Part shown: piece by piece, positions 41,376-50,117 of the stretch
Layout: every line of letters starts with the position of its first letter
Numbering within the stretch: position 1 is the first letter of the stretch
From: Chloroflexota bacterium
GTDB taxonomy: Bacteria; Chloroflexota; Dehalococcoidia; UBA2247; RBG-13-53-26
DNA: 55,985 nucleotides
Direction of reading: 5' to 3'
Assembly: GCA_016875915.1 (NCBI GenBank)
Contig: VGOM01000002.1
Location: 87,263-143,247, forward strand
Program-made: the position numbers and the translations under genes
The notes under the pieces: model-generated
Seen by the model: the letters and a program-made list of their open reading frames with translations, nothing else
Told to the model about the DNA's origin: nothing
Databases searched by the model: none

Positions 41376-41933
41376 ATGGCATATATCTTCGAGCCCGATC
41401 TCCTCCAGGAGATATGCCGGCAGCATCTTGAACTGCCGCGGGAGCACCAGTTCGAGGCCATCACCGACATCCTGGACAAGCGCTGTCCCGGGCGCATCCC
41501 CGCCAAGAGGAGGTGGATCTTCAATGTCGCCGGCGGCGCCATGGGCATGCTGACCATACTCTACGGTTCGATGTCGGAGTACCTCATCTTCTTCGGCTCG
41601 CCCATCCCTGCCGGCGGGTACTCCGGCCGGTACTGGTCAGACATCTACGACGTCGTCCTAACCGGAGAGATGCGCTGCTATACCCAGGGCCAGTTCGAGC
41701 CGGCCATATACCGGCCCGGAGACATGGCCTACCTCCGCAGAGGAACAGACAAGGGCTACCGCATTAGGTCCGACACCTGGATGCTGGAATACGCCCGGGG
41801 ATTCATCCCCCAGATGCTTCCCTTCGGCATGCTCAGCAGCACCGCGACTACCCTGGATTTCCGGAGCATGCGTCAGCAGTTCTGGGATTTCGGCAGGATC
41901 CTGGTCAGGGAACTCCTCAGAGGGAAGCTCTAG
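41376..41933 (+). CDS. ERG2/sigma-1 receptor family protein
   Basis: 185 residues matching the ERG2 C-8 sterol isomerase/sigma-1 receptor family almost end to end: FNVAGGAMGMLTILYGSMSE, YLIFFGSPIPAGGYSGRYW, DIYDVVLTG, YRPGDMAYLRRG, WMLEYARGFIPQMLPFG and STATTLDFRSM. From memory of human sigma-1, its ligand-pocket Asp126 and Glu172 align with Asp92 and Glu138, keeping the same 46-residue distance. The N-terminal membrane helix of the eukaryotic proteins is absent. SD GAGAGGAAGGA precedes the ATG at 41376 and it has its own promoter. Substrate is unknown; a sterol, hopanoid or polyprenoid double-bond isomerase is conceivable. Confidence 0.88.
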   Translation: MAYIFEPDLLQEICRQHLELPREHQFEAITDILDKRCPGRIPAKRRWIFNVAGGAMGMLTILYGSMSEYLIFFGSPIPAGGYSGRYWSDIYDVVLTGEMRCYTQGQFEPAIYRPGDMAYLRRGTDKGYRIRSDTWMLEYARGFIPQMLPFGMLSSTATTLDFRSMRQQFWDFGRILVRELLRGKL

Positions 41934-41960
41934 ACCGGCGCTCCGGCACATCGCCCCTGT

Positions 41961-41990
41961 TTGACAAATTGGGCCGGTTCGTGGTACAAA
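41961..41990 (+). promoter_or_regulatory. Promoter of a putative structured RNA
   Basis: Perfect -35 TTGACA (41961-41966), 18-base spacer, -10-like TACAAA (41985-41990). It drives a stretch without coding potential that ends in an intrinsic terminator. Confidence 0.55.
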
Positions 41991-41996
41991 ACAGCT

Positions 41997-42185
41997 TGAG
42001 TCAATCGGGGGAGCGCACCGACTCAACAGCCACGATAGCATCTGCCAGGGGGCTGCAGCGAATCCGTCTCCACTTTGCAGCGTCTAGCCAGGCCAGGGAA
42101 GCATTGAACCACTGTCTGTAACTGGTCACTTGGACAGTGGGGAGCCAGTAGTGAAACCGACCCATGAGGGTCGGTTTCGTTTTGT
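41997..42185 (+). ncRNA. Candidate non-coding RNA or riboswitch-type leader
   Basis: About 185 nt from a predicted start to an intrinsic terminator with no credible reading frame. Hairpins visible: TTGAGTC/GACTCAA (41996-42002 with 42020-42026), GCTGCA/TGCAGC (42052-42057 with 42076-42081), CCACTGTC/GACAGTGG (42109-42116 with 42133-42140), then the terminator. An ACTGG/CCAGT pairing (42121-42125 with 42145-42149) would compete with the third. I could not match it to 6S, SRP, tmRNA or a riboswitch class I know. It is either a free small RNA or an attenuating leader of the membrane-protein gene that follows. Confidence 0.45.
42153..42185 (+). terminator. Intrinsic terminator
   Basis: An 11-bp perfect stem (42153-42163 with 42168-42178, loop ATGA) followed by GTTTTGT. 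The clearest factor-independent terminator in the window. Confidence 0.85.
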
Positions 42186-42211
42186 CGTATGGTTCTGATG
42201 AGGCAGCCAGC

Positions 42212-42394
42212 GTGACCAAGGGAGTGGTCGAAGCGGCGTTCTGGGGAGCCGTACTGGGCGCCGCCTTCGCCGTGGGACTGGTTGGCGTCCCGCACTTCGG
42301 CGTGGCTCTCCTCATCGTCTTCGCCATCCTGGCCGGAGTCATCCGTCTCAGACTGCTGGCCTGGGCTGTCCACCGCATGAGTCCCCGATCCTGA
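42212..42394 (+). CDS. Small membrane protein, 60 residues
   Basis: Two hydrophobic stretches (AAFWGAVLGAAFAVGLVGV and VALLIVFAILAGVI) followed by a short basic tail suggest two membrane segments with a cytoplasmic C-terminus. I chose the GTG at 42212, with GATGAGG upstream; an in-frame ATG at 42164 lies in the terminator loop and is unlikely. No family recognised. It follows the terminator closely, so its expression may depend on read-through. Confidence 0.5.
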   Translation: MTKGVVEAAFWGAVLGAAFAVGLVGVPHFGVALLIVFAILAGVIRLRLLAWAVHRMSPRS

Positions 42395-42429
42395 TCCACC
42401 CCGTCCCGGCCCCCTCCTTCGCAAGATAC

Positions 42430-42458
42430 TGGCCATCTCTGCCTCACTCAGCTACAAT
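42430..42458 (+). promoter_or_regulatory. Possible promoter of the DegV gene
   Basis: TGGCCA (42430-42435), 17-base spacer, TACAAT (42453-42458). The -35 is weak. Confidence 0.35.
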
Positions 42459-42572
42459 AGTGGATCGTGACGTGCCCCCCAGCCAGCCCAGCAGCCTGCT
42501 CCCCGCCAAGCCCCCGGACTTCATCGCAGGCCGATAGGCCTCCCCACAGTACTTCGCCACGGGACAGGTGCC

Positions 42573-43511
42573 GTGCCTGATCCCGCAGCAACAGACCCGG
42601 CCGCAGTCCGCAGGGTCTCCATCATCACCGACAGCGCCGCCTGCCTCCCCATGGAGGTAGCCGAACGCTACGGGATTGACATTGTGCCCATGGAGTTCAT
42701 TCACGAGGGGCGGACCTACCGCGACGGCGTGGATATCACCGCGGCGGAGTTCTACGGGCTCCTGTCCAAGTCCAAGAGGCTGCCCACAACTTCGGCCCCT
42801 TCTCCGGATGCCTACCTCCGGGCCTTCAAGAGAGCGTCAGAGAGCAGCAGCCACATCCTGACCATCACCCCAGCGACCAGGTTCACCCACGCCTTCGAGT
42901 CGGCCAAGGCAGCTGCCGAGATGAGCCGCGGGAAGACCCCTGCCGTCACGGTTGAGGTCCTGGACTGCGGGACTGCGGCGGGGGCACAGGGTTTCATCGT
43001 CCTGGCCGCTGCCAGGGCCGCCCTGCAGGACGGCGATCCGTCGGGTCCCCTTCAAGCCGCCAGAGAGCTGATGCCCAGAATCCGGCTCATCGCCTTCATC
43101 GACACCCTGAACTACCTGGCCAAAGGGGGAAGGGTGCCCCATGCAGTGGCCTGGGCCAACTCACTGCTCCGGATCAAGCCCATATTCGAGCTGCTGCCTT
43201 CCGGCAGGGGAGCCATGCCCCTGGACAGGGTTCGGGTCAGGCCGAAGGCCATCGACCACCTGGTGCAGATCCTGAGGCAGAGATCGCAGGGCAATCCGGT
43301 GCACGTCACCATCATGCACACCAACGTCCTGGCTGAAGCAGAGGAACTGAAGCAGAGAATATCCTCGGAGTTCAACTGCGCTGAGATCTACGTCACGGAT
43401 TTCACCCCGGTCATGGGCCTGCACACCGGTCCGGGGCTCCTGGGCCTGGCCTTCTACTCCGATGGCGGCCCCCTGCCGTCAGCCACTCCCCATCAGCAGT
43501 CGCGGGGATAG
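42573..43511 (+). CDS. DegV family fatty-acid-binding protein
   Basis: 312 residues, GTG start. DegV proteins bind a fatty acid and act with FakA-type kinases in fatty acid phosphorylation. Family marks: VSIITDSAACLPMEVAERY at the start, VPMEFIHEGRTYRDGVDIT, TSAPSPDAY, and FIDTLNYLAKGGRVPHA in the second domain. No fakA-like DAK gene is adjacent. Ligand-binding role is inferred from the family. Confidence 0.93.
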   Translation: MPDPAATDPAAVRRVSIITDSAACLPMEVAERYGIDIVPMEFIHEGRTYRDGVDITAAEFYGLLSKSKRLPTTSAPSPDAYLRAFKRASESSSHILTITPATRFTHAFESAKAAAEMSRGKTPAVTVEVLDCGTAAGAQGFIVLAAARAALQDGDPSGPLQAARELMPRIRLIAFIDTLNYLAKGGRVPHAVAWANSLLRIKPIFELLPSGRGAMPLDRVRVRPKAIDHLVQILRQRSQGNPVHVTIMHTNVLAEAEELKQRISSEFNCAEIYVTDFTPVMGLHTGPGLLGLAFYSDGGPLPSATPHQQSRG

Positions 43512-43647
43512 TCTCCCCAACGGCCTGACTCGCCGGGTAGAGGAGATGGAACGCCAGCCGGGGCATGAGCCATCCGTGTTGCATCGTGGTATCATCTGTT
43601 AGGCATTTGCGTCAAACCGCAGGCCAACGCCAGGGAGAGGTCTGGCA

Positions 43648-45651
43648 TTGACTTCAAAGAAACCGCGGGGCAGGGACACCGACGCGGCTGGGGCCGGGGA
43701 GCAGGGCATATCTGCCGGCCTGGCCGGTGACAGCATGACCCTGCTCAGCGACCAAGACCTCTACCTCTTCAACGAAGGCAGTCACCTCCGGCTGTACGAC
43801 AAGCTCGGCGCCCATCCCCTCACTAAGAACGGACGTGCTGGCACCTACTTCGCCGTCTGGGCCCCCGACGCCGAGCAGGTGTTTGTTGTCGGCGATTTCA
43901 ATCACTGGAACAGGAGCGGTCACGCCCTGCAGCCCAGAGACCGGTCGGGCATCTGGGAAGGCTTCGTCCCTGGTGTCGGACCCGGAACGGCCTACAAGTA
44001 CTACGTCGTCTCCCGGCACAACGGCCACCGCGTGGAGAAGGCTGACCCATTCGCCTTCTACAGCGAAGTGCCCCCCAGAACCGCCTCGACGGTCTGGGAG
44101 TTGGACTACGCCTGGCAGGACGAGGGCTGGATGGAGCGGCGGCACCGGTGCAACGCCCTCGAAGCTCCCATCTCCATCTACGAGGTCCACCTCGGCTCCT
44201 GGATGCGTGCCCCGGAGGATGGCCACAGGCCGCTGACCTACCGCGAGTTGGCCCTCAAACTGACCGACTACGTGAAGGGGATGGGCTACACCCACGTGGA
44301 GTTCCTGCCAATCATGGAGCACCCCCTCTACGCGTCCTGGGGCTACCAGACCACCGGCTACTTCGCCCCTACCAGCCGCTACGGCACCCCGCAGGACCTG
44401 ATGTTTCTCATCGACTGCCTCCATCAGCAGGGCATCGGTGTCATCCTGGACTGGGTTCCGTCGCACTTCCCCAGCGACGAGCACGGTCTGGGTCTCTTCG
44501 ACGGGACGCACCTCTACGAACACGCCGACCCCCGGAAGGGGTTTCATCCCGACTGGACCAGCTACGTCTTCAACTACGGGCGCCATGAGGTTCGCAGCTT
44601 CCTGCTCAGCAGCGCCCTCTTCTGGCTGGACAAGTACCATGCCGACGGGCTCCGGGTGGATGCCGTGGCCTCCATGCTCTACCTGGACTACTCACGCAAG
44701 GAAGGCGAGTGGATCCCCAACCAGTACGGCGGCAGAGAGAACATCGAGGCCCTGGCCTTCCTGCGGCGCCTCAACCAGGAGGTCTACGGCCACCACCCGG
44801 ACGTCCAGACATTCGCTGAGGAGTCCACGGCCTGGCCGGCGGTCTCCCGGCCCACCTATGTCGGCGGCCTGGGATTCGGACTGAAGTGGGACATGGGCTG
44901 GATGCACGATACCCTGGACTACATGGCCCGGGACCCCGTCTACAGGAAGTACCACCACAACCAGCTCACCTTCCGAATGCTCTACGCGTTCCTGGAGAAC
45001 TTCACCCTGCCCCTTTCGCACGATGAGGTCGTCTACGGCAAGGGCTCGCTGCTGAACAGAATGCCGGGGGACTACTGGCAGAAGTTCGCCAACCTCAGAC
45101 TGCTCTTCGGCTACATGTATGCTCAGCCGGGCAAGAAGCTCCTCTTCATGGGAGGCGAGTTCGGCCAGTGGAATGAGTGGAACCACGAATCCAGTCTGGA
45201 CTGGCACCTCCTCGACGGCAATCTCCACACCGGACTCCAGCACTGGGTGCGCGATCTCAACCGCCTATATCGTGGCGAGCCGGCCCTCCACGAGCTGGAT
45301 TGCTCATGGAAGGGCTTTGAGTGGATCGACTGCGGCGACGTCCAGAACAGCATCGTCAGCCTGATCCGCCGCGGGCGGTCCACAGAAGACACCATCCTGG
45401 CCGCCTGCAACTTCACACCCGTTCCCAGACACAGCTACCGCCTGGGGGTGCCCCGGGGCGGATGGTGGCAGGAGGTCCTGAACAGCGATGCCCAACTCTA
45501 TGGGGGCAGCGGCCTGGGCAACCTGGGCGGGGCAGAAGCTGACCCCATCGCCCACCACGGCCAGCCCTATTCACTGAACCTGACCCTGCCTCCCCTGGCC
45601 ATAGTGGTGTTGAGAAGCAGCGGCGGCATATCCCAAGCCATTCAAACATGA
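43648..45651 (+). CDS. glgB: 1,4-alpha-glucan branching enzyme
   Basis: GH13 enzyme making alpha-1,6 branches in glycogen, 667 residues. N-terminal CBM48-like domain (about 55-150, [21 protein letters not shown]), barrel with [13 protein letters not shown], nucleophile Asp338 in [15 protein letters not shown], acid/base Glu391 in FAEESTAW and Asp459 in [11 protein letters not shown], then a C-terminal beta domain. TTG start behind GGGAGAGG. No other glycogen genes are near. Its stop overlaps the start of the ABC transporter ATPase gene (ATGA), so they are translationally coupled although functionally unrelated. Confidence 0.96.
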   Translation: MTSKKPRGRDTDAAGAGEQGISAGLAGDSMTLLSDQDLYLFNEGSHLRLYDKLGAHPLTKNGRAGTYFAVWAPDAEQVFVVGDFNHWNRSGHALQPRDRSGIWEGFVPGVGPGTAYKYYVVSRHNGHRVEKADPFAFYSEVPPRTASTVWELDYAWQDEGWMERRHRCNALEAPISIYEVHLGSWMRAPEDGHRPLTYRELALKLTDYVKGMGYTHVEFLPIMEHPLYASWGYQTTGYFAPTSRYGTPQDLMFLIDCLHQQGIGVILDWVPSHFPSDEHGLGLFDGTHLYEHADPRKGFHPDWTSYVFNYGRHEVRSFLLSSALFWLDKYHADGLRVDAVASMLYLDYSRKEGEWIPNQYGGRENIEALAFLRRLNQEVYGHHPDVQTFAEESTAWPAVSRPTYVGGLGFGLKWDMGWMHDTLDYMARDPVYRKYHHNQLTFRMLYAFLENFTLPLSHDEVVYGKGSLLNRMPGDYWQKFANLRLLFGYMYAQPGKKLLFMGGEFGQWNEWNHESSLDWHLLDGNLHTGLQHWVRDLNRLYRGEPALHELDCSWKGFEWIDCGDVQNSIVSLIRRGRSTEDTILAACNFTPVPRHSYRLGVPRGGWWQEVLNSDAQLYGGSGLGNLGGAEADPIAHHGQPYSLNLTLPPLAIVVLRSSGGISQAIQT

Positions 45652-46382
45652 ACGTGGACGGCCGTGTTTCCATAGAGACGAGGAATCTGTGCCGCCATTT
45701 CGGCGACGCCAGGGCCGTCGATGGCGTCAGTCTCCAGATCGGGGCAGGCGAGACCTACGGACTGCTCGGCCCGAACGGGTGCGGCAAGACCACCCTCATC
45801 CGGCTCCTGGTCGGATTGCTGCGGCCAAGTTCCGGCGAGGCCCTGGTGCTCGGCACAGCCATGCCGAACCGTGGCGTCCTCTCGCGGGTGGGCTACATGA
45901 CCCAGGCTGAGGCCATCTACCAGGATCTCACCGTGTGGGAGAACCTGCGCTTCTTCGGCAGCATCTACGGGGTGCACTCCATCCCCCGCTTCCACGAGGT
46001 CCTGTCGCTGCTGGGCCTGGCTGAGAGGGCCGGCAGCGTGGTGGCCACGCTTAGCGGAGGCATGAGGAGACGGGTTTCCCTCGCCTGTGCCATGCTGCAC
46101 CGGCCGGAGCTCCTCTTCCTGGACGAACCGACGGTGGGCGTCGACCCCCAGCTCAGGGTGACCTTCTGGGACCACCTCCACAGGTTGAACCAGCAGGGAG
46201 TGACCATCGTGGTGTCCAGCCACGTCATGGATGAGGCTGAACGCTGCCACCGCCTGGGCCTGATGCGAAACGGCCGCATCCTGGCCGAGGGCAGCGGTGC
46301 CGAACTGCGGCAGAGCACCGGGACTTCCACCCTCGAGGAAGCCTTCCTCGCGTGCGCCGGAGGCACCGGTGAACCGGGGTAG
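45648..46382 (+). CDS. ABC transporter ATP-binding protein (ABC-2 exporter)
   Basis: 244 residues with Walker [11 protein letters not shown]-loop at YMTQAEAIY, signature [12 protein letters not shown], Walker [13 protein letters not shown] and switch His in [11 protein letters not shown]. It has the layout of drug/lipid ABC-2 export ATPases (DrrA/NodI-like). It couples to glgB upstream and to the permease downstream by overlapping codons. Substrate unknown. Confidence 0.95.
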   Translation: MNVDGRVSIETRNLCRHFGDARAVDGVSLQIGAGETYGLLGPNGCGKTTLIRLLVGLLRPSSGEALVLGTAMPNRGVLSRVGYMTQAEAIYQDLTVWENLRFFGSIYGVHSIPRFHEVLSLLGLAERAGSVVATLSGGMRRRVSLACAMLHRPELLFLDEPTVGVDPQLRVTFWDHLHRLNQQGVTIVVSSHVMDEAERCHRLGLMRNGRILAEGSGAELRQSTGTSTLEEAFLACAGGTGEPG

Positions 46383-47481
46383 GATCGGCGCCCTGGCCCG
46401 GCGCATCGTCGCCCAGTTCCGGCGCGACCGCCGCACCCTGGCCCTCATCCTCATTGTCCCCATAGTGATCATCTCCCTGGTGGGATACCTCATCGACATC
46501 AAGCCGTCGGACACCCCTGTCGGCGTGGTCAACGATGACAGTGCACTGGTATCAGTGGCAGATCTGATCATTCGTGCCATCGATGAGGAGAGCGACCTCA
46601 AGCTCACCGAGCTCAGCCGTGATGAGGCGGAGCGGCAGCTCAAGAACGGCAAGATTAGCGCCGCCCTGGTCTTCCCGTCCGACTTCACCCGCAACCTGGT
46701 CACGGGAAATGATCCCAGGGTGACTCTGCTCCTTGAGGGTTCCGATGCCCAGGTCATGGCCCATGTCAGAGACACCCTGACCACAGCCATTCAGCAGACC
46801 CTGGCCGGCCTGCCCGCAGTGGAGGGCCGCCTGATCCAGGTAGAGCCGGAGTTCCTCTACGGCGGCGAGGACTACACCACCATGGACTACCTCGGCCCGG
46901 CCTTCGTGGTGCTCATGCCATGGTTCTTCGTCTTCCTGCTCACCTCCGTCAGCTTCGTCCGGGAGCGCGTTCAGGGCACTGTGGAACGCCTGCTCGCCTC
47001 GCCGCTGAGCCGCTTCGAGATCGTCCTGGGCTACATGGTCGGCTTCGGCGTCTTCTCCCTGGTTCAATCGCTAGAGATGCTGCTGTTCACGGTCTATGTG
47101 CTCGACGTCAACTGCGAGGGTAGCATCTTCCTGGCCATCCTGACGGTGATTGTTGCGGTCATGACAGCGGTCAATCTGGGCATACTGCTGTCCACCTTCG
47201 CCCGCAACGAGTTCCAGGCCATTCAGTTCGTCCCGTTGGTCGTCTTCCCCCAGGCCCTGCTCGGCGGCCTGTTCTGGTCTCTGGACAGCCTGCCCTGGTT
47301 TCTGCGCTGGGCATCGTACCTCATGCCGGTCACCTACGCCAACTCGGCGGTCAGAGACGTGATGATAAGGGGCGCCACCCTCCTGGACTGGAGCGTCGCA
47401 TCCAATCTGCTCATCCTGGTCGGCTTCGCCGCCGCCTTCGTGTTCCTGGCCTCGCTGACGCTGAAGCGGGAGGTTGCCTGA
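46369..47481 (+). CDS. ABC-2 family transporter permease
   Basis: 370 residues. One N-terminal membrane helix (LALILIVPIVIISLVGYLI), a large external domain (about 45-175, FPSDFTRNLVTG), then five C-terminal helices including AFVVLMPWFFVFLLTSVSF and the ABC-2 signature region PQALLGGLFWSLDSLPWFLR. I place the start at the GTG at 46369, 14 bases inside the ATPase gene and behind GGAGG; earlier codons are shadow sequence of that gene. It forms the exporter with the preceding ATPase. Confidence 0.94.
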   Translation: MNRGRIGALARRIVAQFRRDRRTLALILIVPIVIISLVGYLIDIKPSDTPVGVVNDDSALVSVADLIIRAIDEESDLKLTELSRDEAERQLKNGKISAALVFPSDFTRNLVTGNDPRVTLLLEGSDAQVMAHVRDTLTTAIQQTLAGLPAVEGRLIQVEPEFLYGGEDYTTMDYLGPAFVVLMPWFFVFLLTSVSFVRERVQGTVERLLASPLSRFEIVLGYMVGFGVFSLVQSLEMLLFTVYVLDVNCEGSIFLAILTVIVAVMTAVNLGILLSTFARNEFQAIQFVPLVVFPQALLGGLFWSLDSLPWFLRWASYLMPVTYANSAVRDVMIRGATLLDWSVASNLLILVGFAAAFVFLASLTLKREVA

Positions 47482-47505
47482 GCCATTCTCCTTCGGGGGG
47501 ACGTC

Positions 47506-48186
47506 ATGTCGGAAGAAGACAAGTCGCCGGTTCTCAGACAGTCCACCATCTTCTCCAGCCTGAATGAACGCGATCTGGCCGAGTTGGCCGGCCTGGCAGC
47601 CGAGCGTCGCTTCCAGCCGGGTGAGTTCATCTTCTGGGAGGGCGACCAGCCAGACCGGTTCTACATGGTGGCTGAGGGCAGGGTGAAGATCCTGAAGCAT
47701 TCGTCGCTGGGCAAGGAGTTCGTCATCGCCTACTTCGGCCCCGGAGAGATGTTCGGCGAGGTGGCCGTCTTCGAAAACAAGTCCTATCCGGGCTCTGCCC
47801 AGGTGGTCGCCGAGAGCCGGGTCCTGGAGATCCGGGGGGGCAATTTCCGCTCCTTCTTGGCCGGCCATCCCGAGCTGGCGCTGAGGATCATCCAGATCCT
47901 GGCCGGGCGGCTCAGGGACGCCCAGGGCCGGCTCCGTGACCTGGCCGCGGAGAGGGTGGAACAACGCCTGGCCAGAATACTGCTCATGCTCCAGTCTAGG
48001 CTCGGCCCAACCCTTCCCTTCACCCGCCAGGAGATCGCCGACATGGCCGGGACCACCACCGAGACGGCCATCCGGTTCATGAGCCGGCTCAGACAGGCGG
48101 GCATCGTCCGTTCAGCGCGAGGGAAGACCATTATCGTCGATGAAGCCAAACTCAGGCTGCTCAGTGAGGGACCTCCTGCATCCTAG
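47506..48186 (+). CDS. Crp/Fnr family transcriptional regulator
   Basis: 226 residues: cyclic-nucleotide-binding-like beta barrel (about 10-130, FQPGEFIFWEGDQPDRFYMV, GPGEMFGEVAVFENKSYPGS) and winged helix (about 150-215, FTRQEIADMAGTTTETAIRF). There is no Cys cluster of the FNR type. The effector is unknown; GEVAVF is CRP-like but the cAMP-contact Arg is not obvious. It starts 24 bases after the permease gene and is probably in the same transcript. Confidence 0.93.
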   Translation: MSEEDKSPVLRQSTIFSSLNERDLAELAGLAAERRFQPGEFIFWEGDQPDRFYMVAEGRVKILKHSSLGKEFVIAYFGPGEMFGEVAVFENKSYPGSAQVVAESRVLEIRGGNFRSFLAGHPELALRIIQILAGRLRDAQGRLRDLAAERVEQRLARILLMLQSRLGPTLPFTRQEIADMAGTTTETAIRFMSRLRQAGIVRSARGKTIIVDEAKLRLLSEGPPAS

Positions 48187-48321
48187 CGGCACCGCCTCGC
48201 GGAACCCCGGTTCATGCCCGACATCCCGGGTCTTGCCGGAGGGAGTGAGGCACAGCGATGTTCGGACACGCCCCTGGTGTGCCCAACGCAATGCAGGACT
48301 TGGCACAACCCCTGAGGTCAG

Positions 48322-49125
48322 ATGGGATTGATGCAGAGAAAAGTCATCCATTTCGCCCACGCCAACGGATTCCCCGCCGGTACCTACCGCAAGATGCTCC
48401 GTCTCCTTGAGCAGCAGTATGCGGTGGTGGCCATCGAGAAGCTGGGGCACAACCCCGACTACCCCATCGACGAGAACTGGCAGGGTCTGGTCAGGGAGCT
48501 GACTGACCACATTGAGAGGCGTGCTGACAGGCCGGTCATCGGCGTGGGCCATTCCCTGGGCGGGATCGTCACTTTCATAGCCGCCTACCGCAGACCCCAG
48601 CTCTTCAGTCGGGTAGTCATGCTTGACCCGCCCCTGGTCTACGGACCGTTCGCCCTGTTCGTGTTTCTGGCGAAGAAGCTGGGGCTGATCGACCAGGTGA
48701 AGCTGGTTTCACAGACTAGGAAACGGCGCACCCGGTGGTCCGGCAGGGAGGAAGCAGCGGCCCACTTCAGCGCGATACCGCTCTTCCAGCGGTTCGATCC
48801 CGACTGTCTCAGGGACTACATTGACAGCGGAACGGTGGGCGTTGACGGAGGCGTGGCCCTTAGCTTCGACAGTGGCAGAGAGGCCAGCATCTTCAGAACG
48901 ACACCGCACAACCTCACCTGCCTTCGGAGGAGGTTGCCCCTTCCCGGGGCGGTGGTTGTCGGGGAGGACTCCTATACCGCCGGTGCCATGTTGCGCTGCT
49001 TCGCCAGGAGGCACGGCATGCTGTTGGAGTCCTTCAGGGACGGCAGCCACCTGTTCCCTCTGGAGTACCCGGAGCGCACTGCCCTCTTCATCACAGACAC
49101 TATAGAGAAGCTGCAGCCCATCTGA
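48322..49125 (+). CDS. Alpha/beta hydrolase
   Basis: 267 residues. FAHANGFPAGTYRKML at the start gives the oxyanion region (HxNGF type), nucleophile elbow GVGHSLGGIV (about 73-82), VVMLDPP, and the C-terminal His in FRDGSHLFPLE. The HANGFP opening is typical of a hydrolase group acting on small esters or lactones; the substrate is not predictable. It lies 135 bases after the Crp gene and converges with the glycyl radical activase. Confidence 0.88.
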   Translation: MGLMQRKVIHFAHANGFPAGTYRKMLRLLEQQYAVVAIEKLGHNPDYPIDENWQGLVRELTDHIERRADRPVIGVGHSLGGIVTFIAAYRRPQLFSRVVMLDPPLVYGPFALFVFLAKKLGLIDQVKLVSQTRKRRTRWSGREEAAAHFSAIPLFQRFDPDCLRDYIDSGTVGVDGGVALSFDSGREASIFRTTPHNLTCLRRRLPLPGAVVVGEDSYTAGAMLRCFARRHGMLLESFRDGSHLFPLEYPERTALFITDTIEKLQPI

Positions 49126-49154
49126 TGCGCCCGGCAGCGCAGGCGGGGCACACT

Positions 49155-50117
49155 CTACCCGGAGGCTGATGCCCGCCCGGTGGTTGCCTCCGCCGGGAAG
49201 TCCTCCTCGCCGGGGTGGTACGCCCTGATCCCCTCGCTGGCGAACAACCCGGCGGCAGCCGCCATCTCTCCATCACCGGGCACCCGCAGATCGGGGCCGG
49301 CGGGGAGCCCCAGCCAGGCCCGTTTCACCGTGCCCATGTGGTGGTAGGGAACGACGGTGACGAAGGGCGTGCCGACATCCCTCAGCAGGCCCGCCCAGGA
49401 CCTGATGTTCGCCGGCCCGTCGGTCATCCCGGGCACCAGGGGCAGGCGGGGCCATACAGGCGGTCCCTGACCCAGCCTCGTCGCCTGTACCAGAGACCTG
49501 AGATTCTCCTTGATCACCATGTTCTCTGAGCCGCAGAGGAGACGGTGCTGCTCGCCGTCGAAGACCTTGATATCGAAGAGGATGAGCTGCAGCTCCGCCG
49601 TGAGGGGATTGAGCCGCTCAGGATTGAACAGCCCGCCGGTCTCCAGGGCCACCGGGATGCCCTCCGAGCGGAGGAGCCTGGCCACGTCCGTGGCGAACTC
49701 AGGAAAGAGCGCCGGCTCCCCGCCGGTGAAGGTCACACCGCCGCCCGAATCCCGAAGCAAAGGAAACTCCGGCCGCAGCTCCGCCACGATCTCTTCGGGA
49801 GTCCTCCTGACGCCGACACGGGTCATGGCCCCGGAAGGGCAGGCCTCTACACAGGTGAAGCAGAGTCGACAGCGGTTGGCATCCCTCCGTCCTGGGCTGG
49901 CGATGGCCCGCTCCGGGCACCTCTCTACACACCTGCCGCAGGCGATGCAGAGGTGTGCCTTGAAGCCGATCTCGGCCTCAGCCTTCCAGGACTCCACATT
50001 CTGACACCAGACGCAGCGCAGCGGGCAGCCCTTGAAGAAGACAAGGCTTCGGATGCCTGGGCCATCGTGAACACAGAAATGCTGCAGCGAGAAGATCAGC
50101 GGCTCAGGAGAGCCCAT
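49155..50117 (-). CDS. Glycyl radical enzyme activase
   Basis: Radical SAM enzyme that installs the glycyl radical on its partner. 320 residues from the ATG at 50117, which lies 14 bases inside the partner gene. Motifs: CVHDGPGIRSLVFFKGCP, cluster CPLRCVWC (Cys31, 35, 38, CX3CX2C), a ferredoxin insert with two [4Fe-4S] motifs (CIACGRCVERCP and CRLCFTCVEACP), and GGGVTFTGGEPALFPEF. The ferredoxin insert is typical of activases for GREs other than PFL itself. An earlier frame start is not protein-like. Confidence 0.94.
   Translation of the reverse strand: MGSPEPLIFSLQHFCVHDGPGIRSLVFFKGCPLRCVWCQNVESWKAEAEIGFKAHLCIACGRCVERCPERAIASPGRRDANRCRLCFTCVEACPSGAMTRVGVRRTPEEIVAELRPEFPLLRDSGGGVTFTGGEPALFPEFATDVARLLRSEGIPVALETGGLFNPERLNPLTAELQLILFDIKVFDGEQHRLLCGSENMVIKENLRSLVQATRLGQGPPVWPRLPLVPGMTDGPANIRSWAGLLRDVGTPFVTVVPYHHMGTVKRAWLGLPAGPDLRVPGDGEMAAAAGLFASEGIRAYHPGEEDFPAEATTGRASASG

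Noticed and set aside
42164-42211. Upstream ATG for the small membrane protein
   Set aside because: The ATG is the loop of the intrinsic terminator at 42153-42185; the GTG at 42212 with an SD-like GATGAGG is a better start.
45642-46790. 382-codon open frame on the minus strand
   Set aside because: Antisense to the ABC transporter genes; no recognisable domain.
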